64,000 nucleotides of DNA. Source: Apiospora phragmitis. Taxonomy: Eukaryota > Ascomycota > Sordariomycetes > Amphisphaeriales > Apiosporaceae. Under the pieces are notes generated by a model. It did not search any database. It was not told where the DNA came from and saw only the letters and a program-made list of their open reading frames with translations. The stretch is from the NCBI GenBank assembly GCA_038363925.1, contig JAQQWL010000006.1:4196501-4260500 (forward strand), read 5' to 3'. The position numbers and the translations under genes were made by a program. Each line of letters opens with the position of its first letter. Position 1 is the first letter of the stretch. Of this stretch, positions 12,302 to 25,390 are shown piece by piece.

Positions 12302-15300
12302 TCCGCTAAAATAATATCTCTATTCTTCGTAAGCTTTAATAATAACTATCAGCTCTTTGTCATAAATTTAGTAATTAAGCTCTAATCCGTTAAGCTTTTT
12401 CGAAAAGAATACAACCGGGTGTGATTTCCCGTTATCGTCTCGTTAATTAAGCTGTCCTCTGATCGCATAGTTCGGTGCGTCGGTTTCGACTTTAAAGGGT
12501 TTGGACGGGTCTATTACGCAAAGTATTAATTCGTTAAAAATTCGTTCTTTAATATTATAAAAAGCCCCGTCTTCTTTCTCTGTTTATTAAAATAGTTCGT
12601 CCTTTTTTATTAAGTTCGTTAAGGGTATCGCTATCCTATTAAATCCGGGATAAAAACCCGGTAATAATTAATTAATTCTAAAAAAGATCTGACTTCCGTA
12701 ACGCTTATAGGCGTAGGTTATTCTTTAATTATTAAAATTTTTAAAAGTTCTATTCAGATTTCGCCCGGGGATATTATATATTTTACGAAAGTAATAGATC
12801 GTTAATAGAATTCGCTCTTTTTTAAATTAATTAATAAATTAGTATCCTATAGTTTTTAAAGTATTAGTTTTATATACTTTCGGTATTACTCGTTATTTTT
12901 AAAATAAATAAGGATATTATTAAGATATATTATAATAAACTTATCGAGGTATTTTTATAAAATATAATTAATTATAGATTAAAAGCTAGTTAATATATTA
13001 ATTAAGCTAAACGGTATAGCTTAATATTTAAAATATTCGTACTTAGTTCGGAACGCGGTCTTTTACTTTTTTTCTTTTTTAATTCGAATTAGGTTATATA
13101 TATTAAAAAGGTTAAATATTATAAAGATCTTAACGTGTAATAACTTATTCCGTAAATCGCCGATTAAAAGAAAAGGGTATCGGTTTTTAATAATAATTTC
13201 GTTAAGTTTCCGGTAATCGATATATATACGCCATTTAGGTTTCTCGTCCTTGCTCTTTTTTAGAACGAAAAGGATAGGGAAGCTTGCTAATAATATAAAT
13301 AGTTGGATAACTCTTTTCTCGAAGTTTTCCGTAATATACTTTTTTAAGGCTTACTCGTACTCCTGGTTAAGTTTATATATAAGTATAAATAAAGGTTCCT
13401 TCCTATTTTTAAAAGGTATTTTATAGTTTTACCGTATATAAAACGATAAGCTTATTTTTAATTTCTTATTAAAAAGTGCTTCGAATTATTAATACTTTTT
13501 TAATATAATCGTTATAACGTTTAGTTTAGGCTTTTTAATAATAATATATATTTTAAAGATTTTAAGTTTATTAAAAGGTTGTTTTTTAAACCGTTACTTA
13601 TTAATTAAACCTTTTTTTAATATATTTTATTAAAGTTAGCTTATTTTTTAATTAATTTTAAAATTATTTACTTATAATTAAAGTATTTTTAAAATTATAT
13701 CGTATTTTATAACGTTCGTAATATTATACGTAATTCGTTTATAGCGTTTTTTAATATCGACCGGAAGGTTCGCGACTTTTTTCCGTACTTCTTTATCGTT
13801 ATAAGTTATAAATCCTTTATCGACGGTTTTAAATCGGTATAAAGCGTTTTTTTCCTATTATTCGAGTTTAAAGTAATTAATAATTCGTAGTAAAATATAG
13901 TTTTTTTATATTTCGTTATTAAGTAGCGCTTTAATATAAACTCTTTTTACGCTTATTATTAATATAATATACTTATAAATAGCTCGATTATCCGTTATTT
14001 AGTATAGGGACTTATCTTGATCCGCTTATTATCGTCCTTTTATAATAAGCGGCGTTTATTTCCCGAATGCTGCGTTTATAAGTTATTAACGATATTTTAT
14101 AATCGATCCTCGTATTATCGCCGTCGTTCTTTTTGTTTTTTATAAAGTATTTTTTAATATATTAATAGAGATGTTTTTATATTCTTCCCCGTATAAAATA
14201 CTATCCTTAATATTTAAGATTCGGGTTTTTTTAATAATTCGAAAGTTTATTAAGTTCGCGGTAATTTATAAGCGCTTTATAAGTTCTTTAATATATTAAA
14301 AAGGTTCTCTTATCAGGTATATACTTATACGTTTTAAGAGCGTTAAGCGCTCTCCTTTAGACGTCTATAAGCTCGCGATTTTTTCCTATGCGTGTTTAAG
14401 GTATTAGTTTTTAAAATACTCCCTTTAATCTCGTCCTTCTAAGTAATACTATTATAGCTACCGTAGGTTTTTTTATATTAATAGGTACGCGTATCGTTTA
14501 TTTAGGATCGACGTTCAGATTTATTTAATAATATAATCCGGGTATGGTTACGTAATAGGTTATTTACCGATCCTTCGGGGGAATTACTTATATTCGTGTT
14601 TCTCCGCGAAATGTTTTATATAAGCGCTATATATATATAAGATTTATAAAAACGTAAAGTGTTTTTTATAAGTAAGGGAAAATTTGTAAGTCATCTTTTA
14701 TTACGTAATTACCGTGGACTTTTTAATTAAAACCGGCCGTAATAAATACTTAACGTAAATATTTCGAATCGAGGTAAGGAATATTAGGGATAATTATCTA
14801 CCCGTCGGTCTTAAGGTCTCTAAACTTGGCGATCTCGTTCGCTAGCTCGTTTATTAGTATACTTATTAGGTATTCGTGATTTATTAATTACTCTAACTAG
14901 CTTATAATATTATTTATCGAATTACTATTTTCGTCGTGAGGAAGGGGTTACTCCTTTCGCATTATTACGACGCTTCGGCTATAATCCTCCTTACCTTCCA
15001 AGGCTTTAAAGAATTATCCGGTGCTTTCTTTATCCGTTAAATAAAAGGTATACTTATTATTATAATAAATTATTTAGAATAGGCTACCATGTTTAATAAT
15101 AGCGTTATTATTTTTAATAATTATTATAAGGGTGTTTTTTACCTTAATTATATTAATATATTATTTTTTTAAAACTCGTCGGAAATCCTTTTTCGGTACT
15201 CGATATTTTTAAACGTAATATCCTAGTTTTTAATAATTATAATAAATACCGCGTAGTTTCTTATCTTATTTATCGTGTTTAATAACGTTAAAATTTATAA

Positions 15301-16364
15301 GTTTATTATAATAGCTATACGTTATAATATTTTTAAGCGATATATAATTATATTATCGTGGTCGCCCCGTATTAGTTTAAGTTCAACTAGTTTACCGCTA
15401 AAGTCCGCCCTGTTTTTCACGACGTCGCTCGTATATACGGGTATCGATTTTAATAATAAATTCTATATATAAAAAAAAATTATCGAGGATATCGAGCTGG
15501 CTAAATTCGTTCTTAACGTTATCCTTTAATTCTTAATAATATATTATAATTTTTATAGCTTTAATATAATTTAATCGAGTTATAATACGCTAAAACTCGG
15601 CTATATAAAAAGCGGTTAATCTTTTTTACTTAAAAGTTTTAAGTTCTTTTTCCGCCTAGCGCTTTTCGTCGGGGTTTTAAAAAAGTGATTTAAAGGTTTG
15701 TTCGAAGCCGTCGTAATTTTCGAAAATACGTTATACCTCTGTGCAATATAACTTAACTTATTAATCGTTTTTTATAAGTTTATTTAAATATGGTTCGAAT
15801 TAAACGAGTACTTTATTTTTAAAGAACGAGGCGGCTTAAATAACTTATTAAGTAACGTTTTAGAACGTTTTTTTATAAAACCGTTAATAGGTTTTAACTT
15901 AAATAAAAAAGTTTCGGAAATTTCCGCTTATTTTATTAAAAAAGGTTAACGTATTAATCTTTATACCTTTCTTTAATATAATAAAGGTTTAAATAATATT
16001 AATAACTATATAAAAGAGGCGTACCTCCTCGCATAACTTATTAATATTATAAAGTATTTATTTTAGGGTACCTTTAATTAAGAGCTCGTTACGCTCTTTT
16101 TCAAGCTTAGCATAATAATACTAATAATTAGCGCTCTCCTGTTCAAGTTCCTAAATTCGCTTAACTAATATTTATCGGGTAAGTTCATTATCGTTATCGT
16201 CGCTATCAATATCTATAACAAGATCCCGTTAAGAGGTACTAAAGGTAGCAATAGGAGTTTTTCCTTATCGGACAATATTATTAAAGCCAGGTATAGATAT
16301 AGTTTTTATAATATTATTACTTAAAGGTTTAAATAATAACTCGTAAAAATAAAAATAATTAAAA
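12302..16364 (-). pseudogene. Outer Gypsy gag-protease-reverse transcriptase remnant
   Basis: Minus-strand translation near 12903-12935 gives IYLNNILIYF, the reverse transcriptase catalytic box with both Asp codons changed to Asn by G-to-A. RNase H sequence at 12302-12450 continues in order with 5160-5430 across the inner element. The stretch 13500-16364 must hold protease and gag by position, but I could not read their motifs. Confidence 0.7.
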
Positions 16365-17029
16365 TATAACGAACACTATCTAAGTTTTAAAAAAAACTTA
16401 ATAAAACGTATTAAAGTTTATATTAATAATACGAAAAAATATCCGAACGTATAATAAAAGTCGCTCTTATTAATATAATAAGTAATAATTAATAAGAATA
16501 AAAGTAATCAAAATATATAAGTTTAAAAGTATTTATAATAGTTTTATTAAAACTATTTACCTTATTAATAAATTAAAATTAATATTTAAATTAATTATTA
16601 AAATAAAAAATATCTATATAAAATATATAAGGGAAATATTTATCGTTATATATTTAATCCCTCTTTTATTAATTTATTACTACTTAATAATCTTTTTTAA
16701 ACGTGCTCGGTATTACTTAATAATCGCTTTTAATTACGCTTTATATTACTTAATAATCGCTTCTAATTACGTTTTACGCTATTTAATAATCTCTTTTAAA
16801 CGTTTACCGTGCTACGTAATTTATTATTAATCGCCGTTACTTTATAAGCGCGTTCGCTTTATCGCCAGGCGTAATAATAGCGTTACTCGTTATTAAAAAA
16901 AGTCTGGTTTCGTATTTATATAGTTAGCGGTACGGTCCGTAATTATAATATCGTAGCCCGTTCGGGGTATAGTAGTTCCGTGCCGGTGAGTGGGGTTTTT
17001 TAGCCGCATGGTTAAGTCGGGCTATAATA
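16365..17029 (-). repeat. Right LTR of outer Gypsy element
   Basis: The 665-bp LTR matches the reassembled left LTR (579-784 plus 2645-3102) along its whole length. The CTAAT duplication follows at 17030-17034. Confidence 0.87.
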
Positions 17030-17034
17030 CTAAT

Positions 17035-17717
17035 AGCTTTAGTAATTACTTAATGGTTACCATTAATGCTTTAGCCGATACTTATTTCGTTAATATTATA
17101 AAAGTGTTTAAAAAGAATATTAATTAGTTTTAAAGTATTAAATCTATTAAAAAAATATTAATATTTATTATTATAACTTTATTAACCCGGTTATAATTAA
17201 TTATTTTTAACTTTACGGTTTTAACGAACTCGTTTTTAATTAAAAAACGAGTATATTATTATTATTTTAAAATATAAAAGGCCTCGGAGGCGTTTAATAT
17301 TTATTAAGCTATAAACTTAAATTTAACTTAATTAATAACTTAATATATTAATTCGTTTTTTAAAAGTAGTCGTAAAACTTATTAATTTTTATTAAATTTA
17401 CTTCTAATAGGTATACCGGCGAGACGGCGTTAGATATACGATTAGGGGGCTAATTATTTACGGGCGGATTCGTAAGTAATTACTTTAAGCTTTACGTCGC
17501 GTAGAATAACTTATATACGCTTTTAAATATTAAACGAAGATATCGTTATAAAGAATAAAAATAAACGAAAAAAATAAGGGTAATAATTACTTTAAAAAAT
17601 AAAGAGTAATAATTAAATTAAAGAGTTTTTTAATTAAGATGCACGGTAAAAAGACGCGTTCGTGGGGTAAAACGCGGTGGCCCGTGGCGGGGTGGCCCGT
17701 GAGGGGGTGCTTTAGCT
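17035..17717 (-). mobile_element. RIP-degraded pogo-type transposon, N-terminal half and 5' terminus
   Basis: On the minus strand the end reads AGCTAAAGCACCCC and carries two CACGGGCC subterminal repeats plus a CCGCGTTTTACCCCAC block. It matches the left end of the element at 31128. The minus-strand translation follows that transposase (RRLAGIPIRS, KLKIINYNRV, then a GNHWVITKA segment) with stops. It ends at the Gypsy insertion, and the rest of the transposase is at 1-573. The TA target lies at 17718-17719, within the Clr5-type gene. Confidence 0.85.
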
Positions 17718-19577
17718 TACATGTTGATGATTGAATGGCAAATTACTTGGACCGAAGTGTGACAGAACATGTGCTTCCATGATTTGGGGATATGGCTTCG
17801 TGAAGATGCATTGGAGTGTCGAATGCATGGTGACTCAGCATCCCAACGACCACATGGATCTACCTCTCCACCAACAAATTGCCGTTGCCCTCGGAACTCC
17901 TCATCGACGACTTCGGGTAAGCATGAAGACTGTGCCTTAAGTATAGTCATCATAAGGGAATCCAGGACGGTATGCCCCAAGTTGGTAAATAGGTTCACAA
18001 TTTTGTTCTGTGCCGTGGTGCTACGTAACAACGTTTCCATAATAGCGCAACACGACTTGGCGCCATCAAGATAAGTGGCTGCGAGATGGTATGGGTTCAA
18101 TTTCCCAAGTTCGAACTCGCCTGACGAGGCATTGCGTTTCAACAGTTCTCTTAGTAGGTCGGCATTCCGAGCCATGATGGCGAATCCGATAGAATCGACT
18201 AGCAGTTCGCCCGGAGACTGTGCGGCTGCCTTCACGACCTGAGTGGAAGATGGGGGTAGTAGGTCAGCCTCAATACTGCTGAAGCCGTTTGTATGTAGGG
18301 CTTCTTGGAGATTTGGTATTGGATCGGCAGAGGCGGACTCGCTTGGCCACGATGGCCAACTGTCTGGGTTATTGATGTCATATTGGTATGATGGCTCTGT
18401 GGGAGGCGACGGTGTTTCGTCATAGATATACTCTCCTATACTGAGGTGAATACTCCACCGACACAGAGAAGTGGGTTCAAGAAGGCCATGCCGGTCGCTA
18501 GAGGTACCGTTCTCGCTCGAAGAACAGCCATGGGGACCAGTGATGGCACCAGGGGTATTTGGCGAAGAAACGATGTTAAGCAGATCGCCAAAGTGCAGCA
18601 TATCTGCGGTCCAAAGCCTGGGACCCTTCCCCCAATGCTTAAACGTTTTGAAGGAAAAATACCAGAACTGGTCTAGCCATGCTATCGATATCCTACAAGG
18701 TAATCAGTTCTTTGTGCTCACGGAAGTAACATAGGGACATAAGGAATGGAACGACCTTCGCTCTTTAGACGACATGTTCCCCAGAAAGTCGCCATATCGC
18801 CCGTCTAGCAGACTCACTGCCCGATTATTCAAGGTCTTGTCTCGGATGGCAACTGCTGTCGGTGTGGGAACATTGATAGGAGACCGGGCTGTGGAAGGAG
18901 ATGATCCCGGTGGCATCTGAGGTGGACTGAGAATGGATATGGCACTCGGTGTCGATCCGGCTGGGGAATGGTGGTTGGAAGGACCCGGTGTGATCTTGAA
19001 TGCTTGGTGAGGAAAGTCCCAACGAGAAATACTTTACGTGAATCAGTCAGAGCATCCAACTAGATGGCGGAGTGGGGAGCTTACATCGTGGAATCAGGAG
19101 ACAGCTGCGGTTCGTCTTGAGGCAGAGTCTGCAGGTACCTCCTGAGCTTCCTTTTATCGACTGGTTCGCCTTTGTATCGAACTTCCCCGATGGCCTTGCC
19201 CTTGCGTTGCCTCCTTTCAATTGCCTTGATGACTTGACCTTTGGCAGTGGACGAGATGTTCTTGCTGAATCCCCATTCCTTTAAGTGGTACTTGTATTGT
19301 CGGACACTGGTATGATTAAGTACATGTAGGTATTAGTAAATGAGGTACAGTGAGAAGCTGTCTGCAAGTAAAGGTAATTAGTTGGAGAATTCCCGATATA
19401 TAGTTACTTACTTGCGTCAAACCAGTATGCATCCTTCATCTTCAAGGCGATGTCCTCGATGGAAAGTCCATCATCAATGTACAGTCTCTGGATCGTGTCG
19501 CGATGGCAGTCCCATCTTTTAGGAAAGGGGATATGTAGGTATCGAGGGTCAGGGGCATTGAGGTTTGCGGGGTCCAT
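17717..19577 (-). CDS. Clr5-domain protein, 3'-truncated by a transposon
   Basis: Four exons on the minus strand (19577-19408, 19306-19085, 19031-18722, 18667-17717) join in phase to 550 codons. Residues of about 20-75 form a Clr5 domain (RWDCHRDTIQRLYIDDGLS..., YKYHLKEWGFSKN), a fungal N-terminal region often fused to ankyrin or TPR parts. The basic stretch that follows (IERRQRKGKAIGEVRYKG) is usual for these proteins. The C-terminal half contains a GEVDPCGRWDAESPCIR block and FCHTSVQVICHSI. In relatives I remember, that segment is followed by a further C-terminal region, which is absent here. The last codon, TAA at 17719-17717, uses the terminal base of the inserted pogo element and its TA target, so the natural 3' end is lost. 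ATG 19577 is chosen because it begins the Clr5 exon. Function is unknown; regulatory roles are proposed for the family. Confidence 0.68.
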
Positions 19578-21269
19578 GGTAGAATGCTGATGACTATTGA
19601 GCGATCCAAGAGAATGGGGAATTGAAACGAAGGTTGGTGACTTGGATGATTGCCAGGATTGTGGAATTCGGCCGCAGTTAAATATCGGTCCATTTTCAAG
19701 TGTAAGTGGGACTTGTCTAACCCCAGCCTGAATTAGAAGCCGGCTTGTAAGGCAGCAACCTGGGGTCGGTGATCGATTAAACACATGGGCTGGGCATTTA
19801 ATGTACCTGTTTCATCACTTCCTAGCTCTACAAAAGAACACTGGCCAATAAGGGGCAAGAGGGGGCCCACCGAGTCTTGTCATCGATGACACGGTCCCGT
19901 GAGGTGCAGATGCGACCATTCCTAACATAGCCAAGAAGAGGGCTGCTACCCTCCATGATCGAAGCAGGCTGTAGCTGCGATTGCTTATATCCATGTCAAA
20001 CAAAAGGACAAAGGCCAATCATCAGGCTAGAAAAAGGGGTACGGTGGGTCTGGTGGCTGCAAGGCAGAGATTGAATGCTACATCCAGCGAGCGAATCGGC
20101 AGCATTACTTTACCGAAAGCAAGATAGCACAGACAACGAGAATGTACCTCATCTGATTCACTCCAGATCTTCTAAGTACAGCGGTAGTTGCGAGGACCAA
20201 AAAGACAATATCCAATTAGAGACAGTCTCCCTGGCTATCAATGCTTGGCCAGACAGGGTGCCATCCGACTGACACGAGCCTTACTTTTTCGTGTCAAATA
20301 TCTGGGCGGGCACATAGCAACTATACAGTTCTCAAAAGGACAATGGCCAATAGCTGTCACTTGGTTCAAAAGTCAGAGGTAGTGCCGCTTGCGCCCTCGC
20401 ATTCCTGCTGCATTGGCAAAGAAGATTGATATCCTTGGAAGTTGTGTATTTGCACGTAAGCATGTTCGAGAATATGGCGTACTATGCCCCAAGGCACTCC
20501 CACTCGATCCCGCTGCTCGGCACCAGCAGCATGTCTACATGTCTTCGGTCCTCTTTAGCTCGCTCTGCTATAGTTGCCATTCCCTTCTCGCCTATGTGTT
20601 TCTTATATGTATATATAGACTCTCTAAAACCCTATCAGATTTCAATATTCCATGCCAACTCACTTCGTCCTCTACCTTCAACTTATATACTTATACATAC
20701 ATATATACACCCATACCCTACAGGCCTGGGGCAACACGCTCCAGTACCAGCTCCAAATGCCCAGTATGGGCAAGACGTCGACCTCAACCCAAGAGAAGCA
20801 GACCGGACACAAGAAAAAGCAGTCAGTGAACCTTCTCAAAACCTCCCCCTCTGTCATCCGGGACCCTTGCAGGATCAACTATGTCTGGCGTACGTTCTAT
20901 GACTAACATGGCAGTACACTCTATACGACAAGGTCCTCGGAACGAAATGCGAGCTCCAGCATGATCGTCAACGCGAGTCCTCCAGCATCAACGGTGCCTG
21001 TGTCGGATTTTCAGGGTCGCACTAACGACCAGGCGCCCAGTGATGGGGGTGGAAGCTCCAGTCACGACACCGAGTACTATCTACAAGGTATAGGAAGCCA
21101 GTTTGACAACAGAATAGTAGTGGCCATTAGTACCCATCATTATGTACTGTTCTCTACCCAGGCACAACATATACGAGGAGGTCATAAGGCAATAGCTACT
21201 TGAGATGAGAGGGAGGTTTATTTCGAGGGGCTGGATTTAAACGGTGTAGCTCATTCTTAACAATACTGA
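19578..21269. other. Non-RIP sequence without a supported gene
   Basis: Base composition is normal and only short overlapping open stretches occur on both strands. A minus-strand stretch ending at 19815 could start with a hydrophobic signal-like segment, but it has no family match and no extension. A run of open frames at 20390-20900 includes a TA-rich microsatellite-like tract near 20685-20720. Part of the interval is presumably the promoter of the Clr5-type gene. Confidence 0.5.
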
Positions 21270-21271
21270 TA

Positions 21272-23131
21272 ACGTATCCCATAAGCGAATGTCTCACATA
21301 AGCGAATATCCCATTTTTTTACACCCCTTCTAATAAAATATAAGTTAATTTTATCATAACGTATTTAAAATATTAAAATTAATCGGAATTTTTATTTCTA
21401 AATATTTTTATATTATTTTAATAAGTATATATATTATACCCGGGCTCTCCGCAAATTTTATAGCGTTATAAACGTGTTCTAAACGTTTTTATATAACCAC
21501 TCTTCCGACGCGATTCGTTTTATAACTATTTATTAACGTCCTTTTAAAACTATAGGTTTTTTTTAATTTATATATAAAATAATCCTTCATCTTATAGCCA
21601 TTTCTTTTTTATATAACGGCGCCGGCTAAACATCTTATTTACTTTTCAAAATATCGCGTTCTTACTTTTTAAAAAAATAACTCGGTATATAATATATATT
21701 ATAACCTTTACGATCTAGTTAAAGCTAATTAAAATAAATACTAAAAGACTATTTTAATATTATATAATACGGTTTCGAACGTATTTAGTTTAAAATTAAG
21801 CCTTAATCGGATTATTTAAAGTTTTTAATTTTTAAGAAATAAATAGGCCAAAAAATATCCCCGGAGGTATAAAAATATATAGCTTTATATCTAATTATAA
21901 AATAATATATTCCGGATTATATAAAACGAGTCCTATCTTTCAAAAGCTTCCTCGTATATTCGAAACGGTAAAAATCGCTTGAAACGCTTTTAAAAACGCT
22001 AATAAAAAATCCTCCTTTAAAATATAAGTAATATACGCCCGTATAAAATATTTAATTTCTTTCCCGTACGCCTTTTTTAATATATAAAAATAGCCGATAT
22101 TAAAAAGTTAAAGCTTATATAATAAATAAAAAAGTATATAAAATATAATAATCGAGTACTCTTTATAATAAAACTCGAAAACTATCGAGTAATAACTTTT
22201 ATAGCCGTTTAAGACTAAGAAATAATAACAACCCTACGTATAAAACCTAATATATTAATTAAAGTATTAAATCTAGTCCTCGCTTTTTTTATTCGTAATC
22301 TAACTATTTTTAATAACTACGATCACCTAATCTTTTAATAATAAACTATTTTCGTACTAAAAAAAAGGCACGTTTTCCTAATAAAGATAATATACGGAGG
22401 AATAGCGTAACCGTATAATCTAACGCTTTAAATAATTATAACCTATTCCTAGTTCTTTTACTATATTACCCTAAGCTTTCCACATTAATCGGAAGTAGTT
22501 ACGACTATTTCGAACGAGATTTAACTTATAAAAAAGCCGGTCTCGTTAAAGTTATAAATATCCTCTTTTTAAATCCCGTATTTATAAATTATATTCCGTA
22601 CAAAAATAAACTACGCGCGATACGCGTCGGGATCTTTATAAAGAACTTTCTAATAATCGATTTTTTAATTAAAACGCGTCCGGAGGTCTGGTTATCGTTA
22701 TACGAAATTAGAGGCCCAATTAACGCCGACGCGTCCCGCGTCGCATAAATTAAATAATCGATTCGCTATATCTTTTATATTACTTAACCGGGGAAAAAAC
22801 GATCGCATATTTAAATTAATAATATATCGAATAATTATATCTTTTTTAAAATTTAAAAGCTTTTAAAAATTCGTAAATATTTCGCGTCATATAAGTTAAC
22901 TATTTCGTCTACGCTATAAGGTTTTCGATAAGACGTAATAAATTAATACAGCCTTTTATACGCTTAAAATTAAGTCTTCCTAAAGCGCTTAAAACGCTAG
23001 AATTATATCACTTTCTTTTTAAAATTATAACATTTTCAGACGTAAAAGAATATAAAAAAAGGTTAAGGCTATAAGGAAATTTATAAAAGTGGGACATTCG
23101 CTTGTGTGGGACATTCACTTGTAGGATACGT
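21272..23131 (-). mobile_element. Fot1/pogo-like DNA transposon, copy 2 (1,860 bp, RIP-degraded)
   Basis: TIRs start ACGTATCCCATAAGCGAAT on the left and mirror this on the right; TA flanks both ends (21270-21271, 23132-23133). The element is AT-rich while both flanks are normal sequence, so the insertion edges are sharp. Minus-strand translation near 22525-22560 gives DIYNFNETGFF, the DDE_1 catalytic motif with only its Asp changed. The whole body is collinear with copy 1 (785-2642). Confidence 0.92.
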
Positions 23132-23133
23132 TA

Positions 23134-23812
23134 ACGTTTCTTTGACTTGAGATATTAAGTGCGCTGTTCAGCTTACATTTTCACCTATTCGAACTCTTGC
23201 TTTGGTCGTTACTGGCGTGGTAGGTGTCTCTACTCCTTTATCCACTTTTCCCCCCTATTACCCATGTGCCTGACATTTACTTTCTATATCTGGTGTTGGA
23301 ATGTGTATTACATAATCGGTAAAGTCCGACCAAACACCTCTCACTGAAACCTGGGGCAGTGAAGTTGTATCGCCTCATGAACTCTACCCTTAGAGGTCTT
23401 CCCTCGGCTATATCCTAAGATAACAACAGGGTGCCTCATCTTATCCCACTTGTCAAGTCACTGTGACTTGGGCGCTCTGTCTCAAGCGGTCCAGGTCACG
23501 ACGTGCGGGAGCCTAAGCAAGGTCGTGCACGTGATCAAGGTAGTAAAAACGGAGATGCTGCTGTATTTAAGTTCCGCTATTCCTGAAGTTTAACTTTATG
23601 CATAATCGTGTAATTGGATTGGCCCTAATTACGTGAGCCATCTGAACGCCTTCCAATCCTGAATGCCTGCATAAACAACGCCCTCCACCCATGAATTATT
23701 TCATATTGAGCCTCTATTTAAGACGACTCTCTCTGGCTCTCCTTTTCCCGCCACTCACCCCTGACTCGCAAGGTAGCCAAGTTTGTTTGTGGACGCTATC
23801 TCCAAATCCCGC
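23134..23812. other. Intergenic stretch between the Fot1-like copy and the desaturase stop
   Basis: Normal-composition sequence downstream of the desaturase gene. I see no coding region with family support; short open stretches are below what I would call. Part must be the desaturase 3' UTR. Confidence 0.5.
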
Positions 23813-25390
23813 CTAAGCAGCGACAGACATCCGTGGACCGCCCTCGTTGCGGAGCCTCGACTCGAGCGACTTCCGCGACGCCGCGCGGCCGTTCTTCCAG
23901 ATCTCGACCTCGCCGCCGCCGCGCAGGATGCCGACGCGCATCGTGGACAGCAGGTTGTGCGCCGCGTTGGAGTGGTTGTAGACGCCGCCGTTGAAGATGG
24001 CCGTGGCGTCCTTGCCGACGGCGGAGCCGATCAGGGCCTTGCCGCCCGGGTGGTCGGCGATGAAGGACGAGACGTCGTGCACGACGCCCGCGATGGCGAC
24101 GAGGGCGCGGCCCCCTTCCTGAGCTTCGGTTCTGTACTCGCTCCACGACATGACGGGGAGCTGCTCCAGCGGCATGCCCCAGTCGAGCTTGGCGCGGCGC
24201 TGGTCCAACTTCTTCTGCTGCTGCTGCACGCGGCCCTTCTCGATCTCGTTCTGGCGGAAGGTCTTGAGGTCGTAGGCGAGGCCGACTTGCTTCCAGACCC
24301 AGATCATCCTGTGCATTGAGCGAGGCCCAGGTCAGTGTACATGCTCGTTTTTGCTTCGTTTATCCAGTCAAAAGGACTGGGGGACGTCTTGCTTACCACT
24401 TGGTGGGATCATACTGATACCATTGGATGGCGTTACGGTAGTCCGAGGGGAACTCGTGATGAAAGTTGTGGTAACCCTCGCCGAGAGTGACGAGAGCAGT
24501 GATCCAGTCTGCAATGGAGGTTAACAAGGCGTAATGGGTAGCGGGTGTAATGTCTGTAACCTACTGTCTCGAGGGGAGTTGCGATCATCGAACGGCTGAT
24601 CACCGAGGACGTGGGCCAACGAGTTGATGCAGAAGGTAGCCTGCTGGATAAAGCACACGCGCAGCATGCCGGCGTAGACTAGGCCACCCCACCAGTCGGC
24701 CCAGCCAAGCCCGCAGACGACGGCGGGCAGGATGTAAGCCATGACCAGCACGGCAGAGCCGTAGTGGCGGTGCTGCCAGATGCATAAGGGGTCCTCGTTG
24801 AGGTCGGTGATGTCGGAGCGGCCGATGCGCTTGGGGTCCTGCTGCATCAGCATCCAGCCCATGTGCGAGTACCAGAGGCCCTTCTTGACCGAGTAGGGGT
24901 CCTGGTCCGTGTCGGTGTAGCGGTGGTGCGACCGGTGCTCGCGCGACCACTTCCGGATCGAGCCCTCGACGGCCGCGGTGCCGGCGGCGCAGAGGTACAG
25001 CTGCAGCGGGAGCGTGGCTTTGTAGCACGTGTGCGACCAGAGACGGTGGTAACCTAGAGAGAGGGGGCGCCACGTGGGGTGGCTTGTCGTTAGTGTGTGT
25101 GGCCGGCAAGGATGAACCATGGTGAAAGTTGGGTAGTGGTTGTCGTTGGATTTAGAGTTTGACCTACCTGCAGTGACACCAAGACCGCTGTTGAAGTAGT
25201 ACGCAACAGCGAATATAAATGTGTAGGTCTGGAGCGGTATGAAGTACGCGCCAATGAAACCGATTAAAGGAATGATAATGACGAAGTATATGTTTAACCA
25301 GTTAAGGTGTTGATACCAGTTTCGAAATGTGACCGGCTGCTCACTGATTTGAGGAACCTTGGGCGCCATCTTGGCTTTTGATGCCGCCAT
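23813..25390 (-). CDS. Delta-9 acyl-CoA desaturase with C-terminal cytochrome b5 domain (Ole1 type)
   Basis: Four exons (25390-25168, 25053-24565, 24508-24397, 24308-23813) join in phase to 439 residues. The enzyme puts the first double bond into stearoyl- or palmitoyl-CoA in the ER membrane, using electrons from its own cytochrome b5 domain. All three di-iron histidine boxes are present: HRLWSH (about 77-82), HRSHH (114-118) and HNFHH (251-255). Hydrophobic membrane segments surround them. The C-terminal b5 domain has the heme-binding HPGG at about 361-364 and a second His in YNHSNAAHN. Length and layout fit fungal Ole1 proteins. An upstream in-frame ATG at 25447 would add 19 residues; 25390 is preferred because [13 protein letters not shown] resembles family starts. 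Introns are 114, 56 and 88 bp. No lesion is seen, so it is probably functional. Confidence 0.95.

Larger units (their letters stand above)
579..17029 (-). mobile_element. Outer Ty3/Gypsy LTR retrotransposon, RIP-degraded, with two nested insertions
   Basis: Two long direct repeats of 664 and 665 bp bound this element, and it is flanked by the target duplication CTAAT (574-578, 17030-17034). On the minus strand a purine-rich polypurine tract abuts the left LTR at 3103-3135. The coding order on the minus strand is gag region (right), then reverse transcriptase, RNase H and integrase (left), which is the Ty3/Gypsy order. Removing the Fot1-like insertion (785-2642) and the inner Gypsy (5436-12296) with their target duplications leaves about 7.7 kb, a normal Gypsy size. 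No open frame survives; nearly every CpA or TpG has become TpA, as expected from RIP. Confidence 0.88.

Noticed and set aside
15275..15472. 65-codon plus-strand open frame in the outer Gypsy gag region
   Set aside because: It is antisense to the element and arises by chance in RIP-altered sequence.
19815..20018. 67-codon minus-strand frame with a hydrophobic signal-like start
   Set aside because: Too short, no Cys pattern, no family, and no intron-joined extension found.
20389..20906. Overlapping plus-strand frames of up to 158 codons
   Set aside because: They include TA-rich microsatellite-like sequence, overlap in three frames and show no domain.
23783..24319. 178-codon plus-strand frame
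   Set aside because: Antisense shadow of the GC-rich cytochrome b5 exon of the desaturase.
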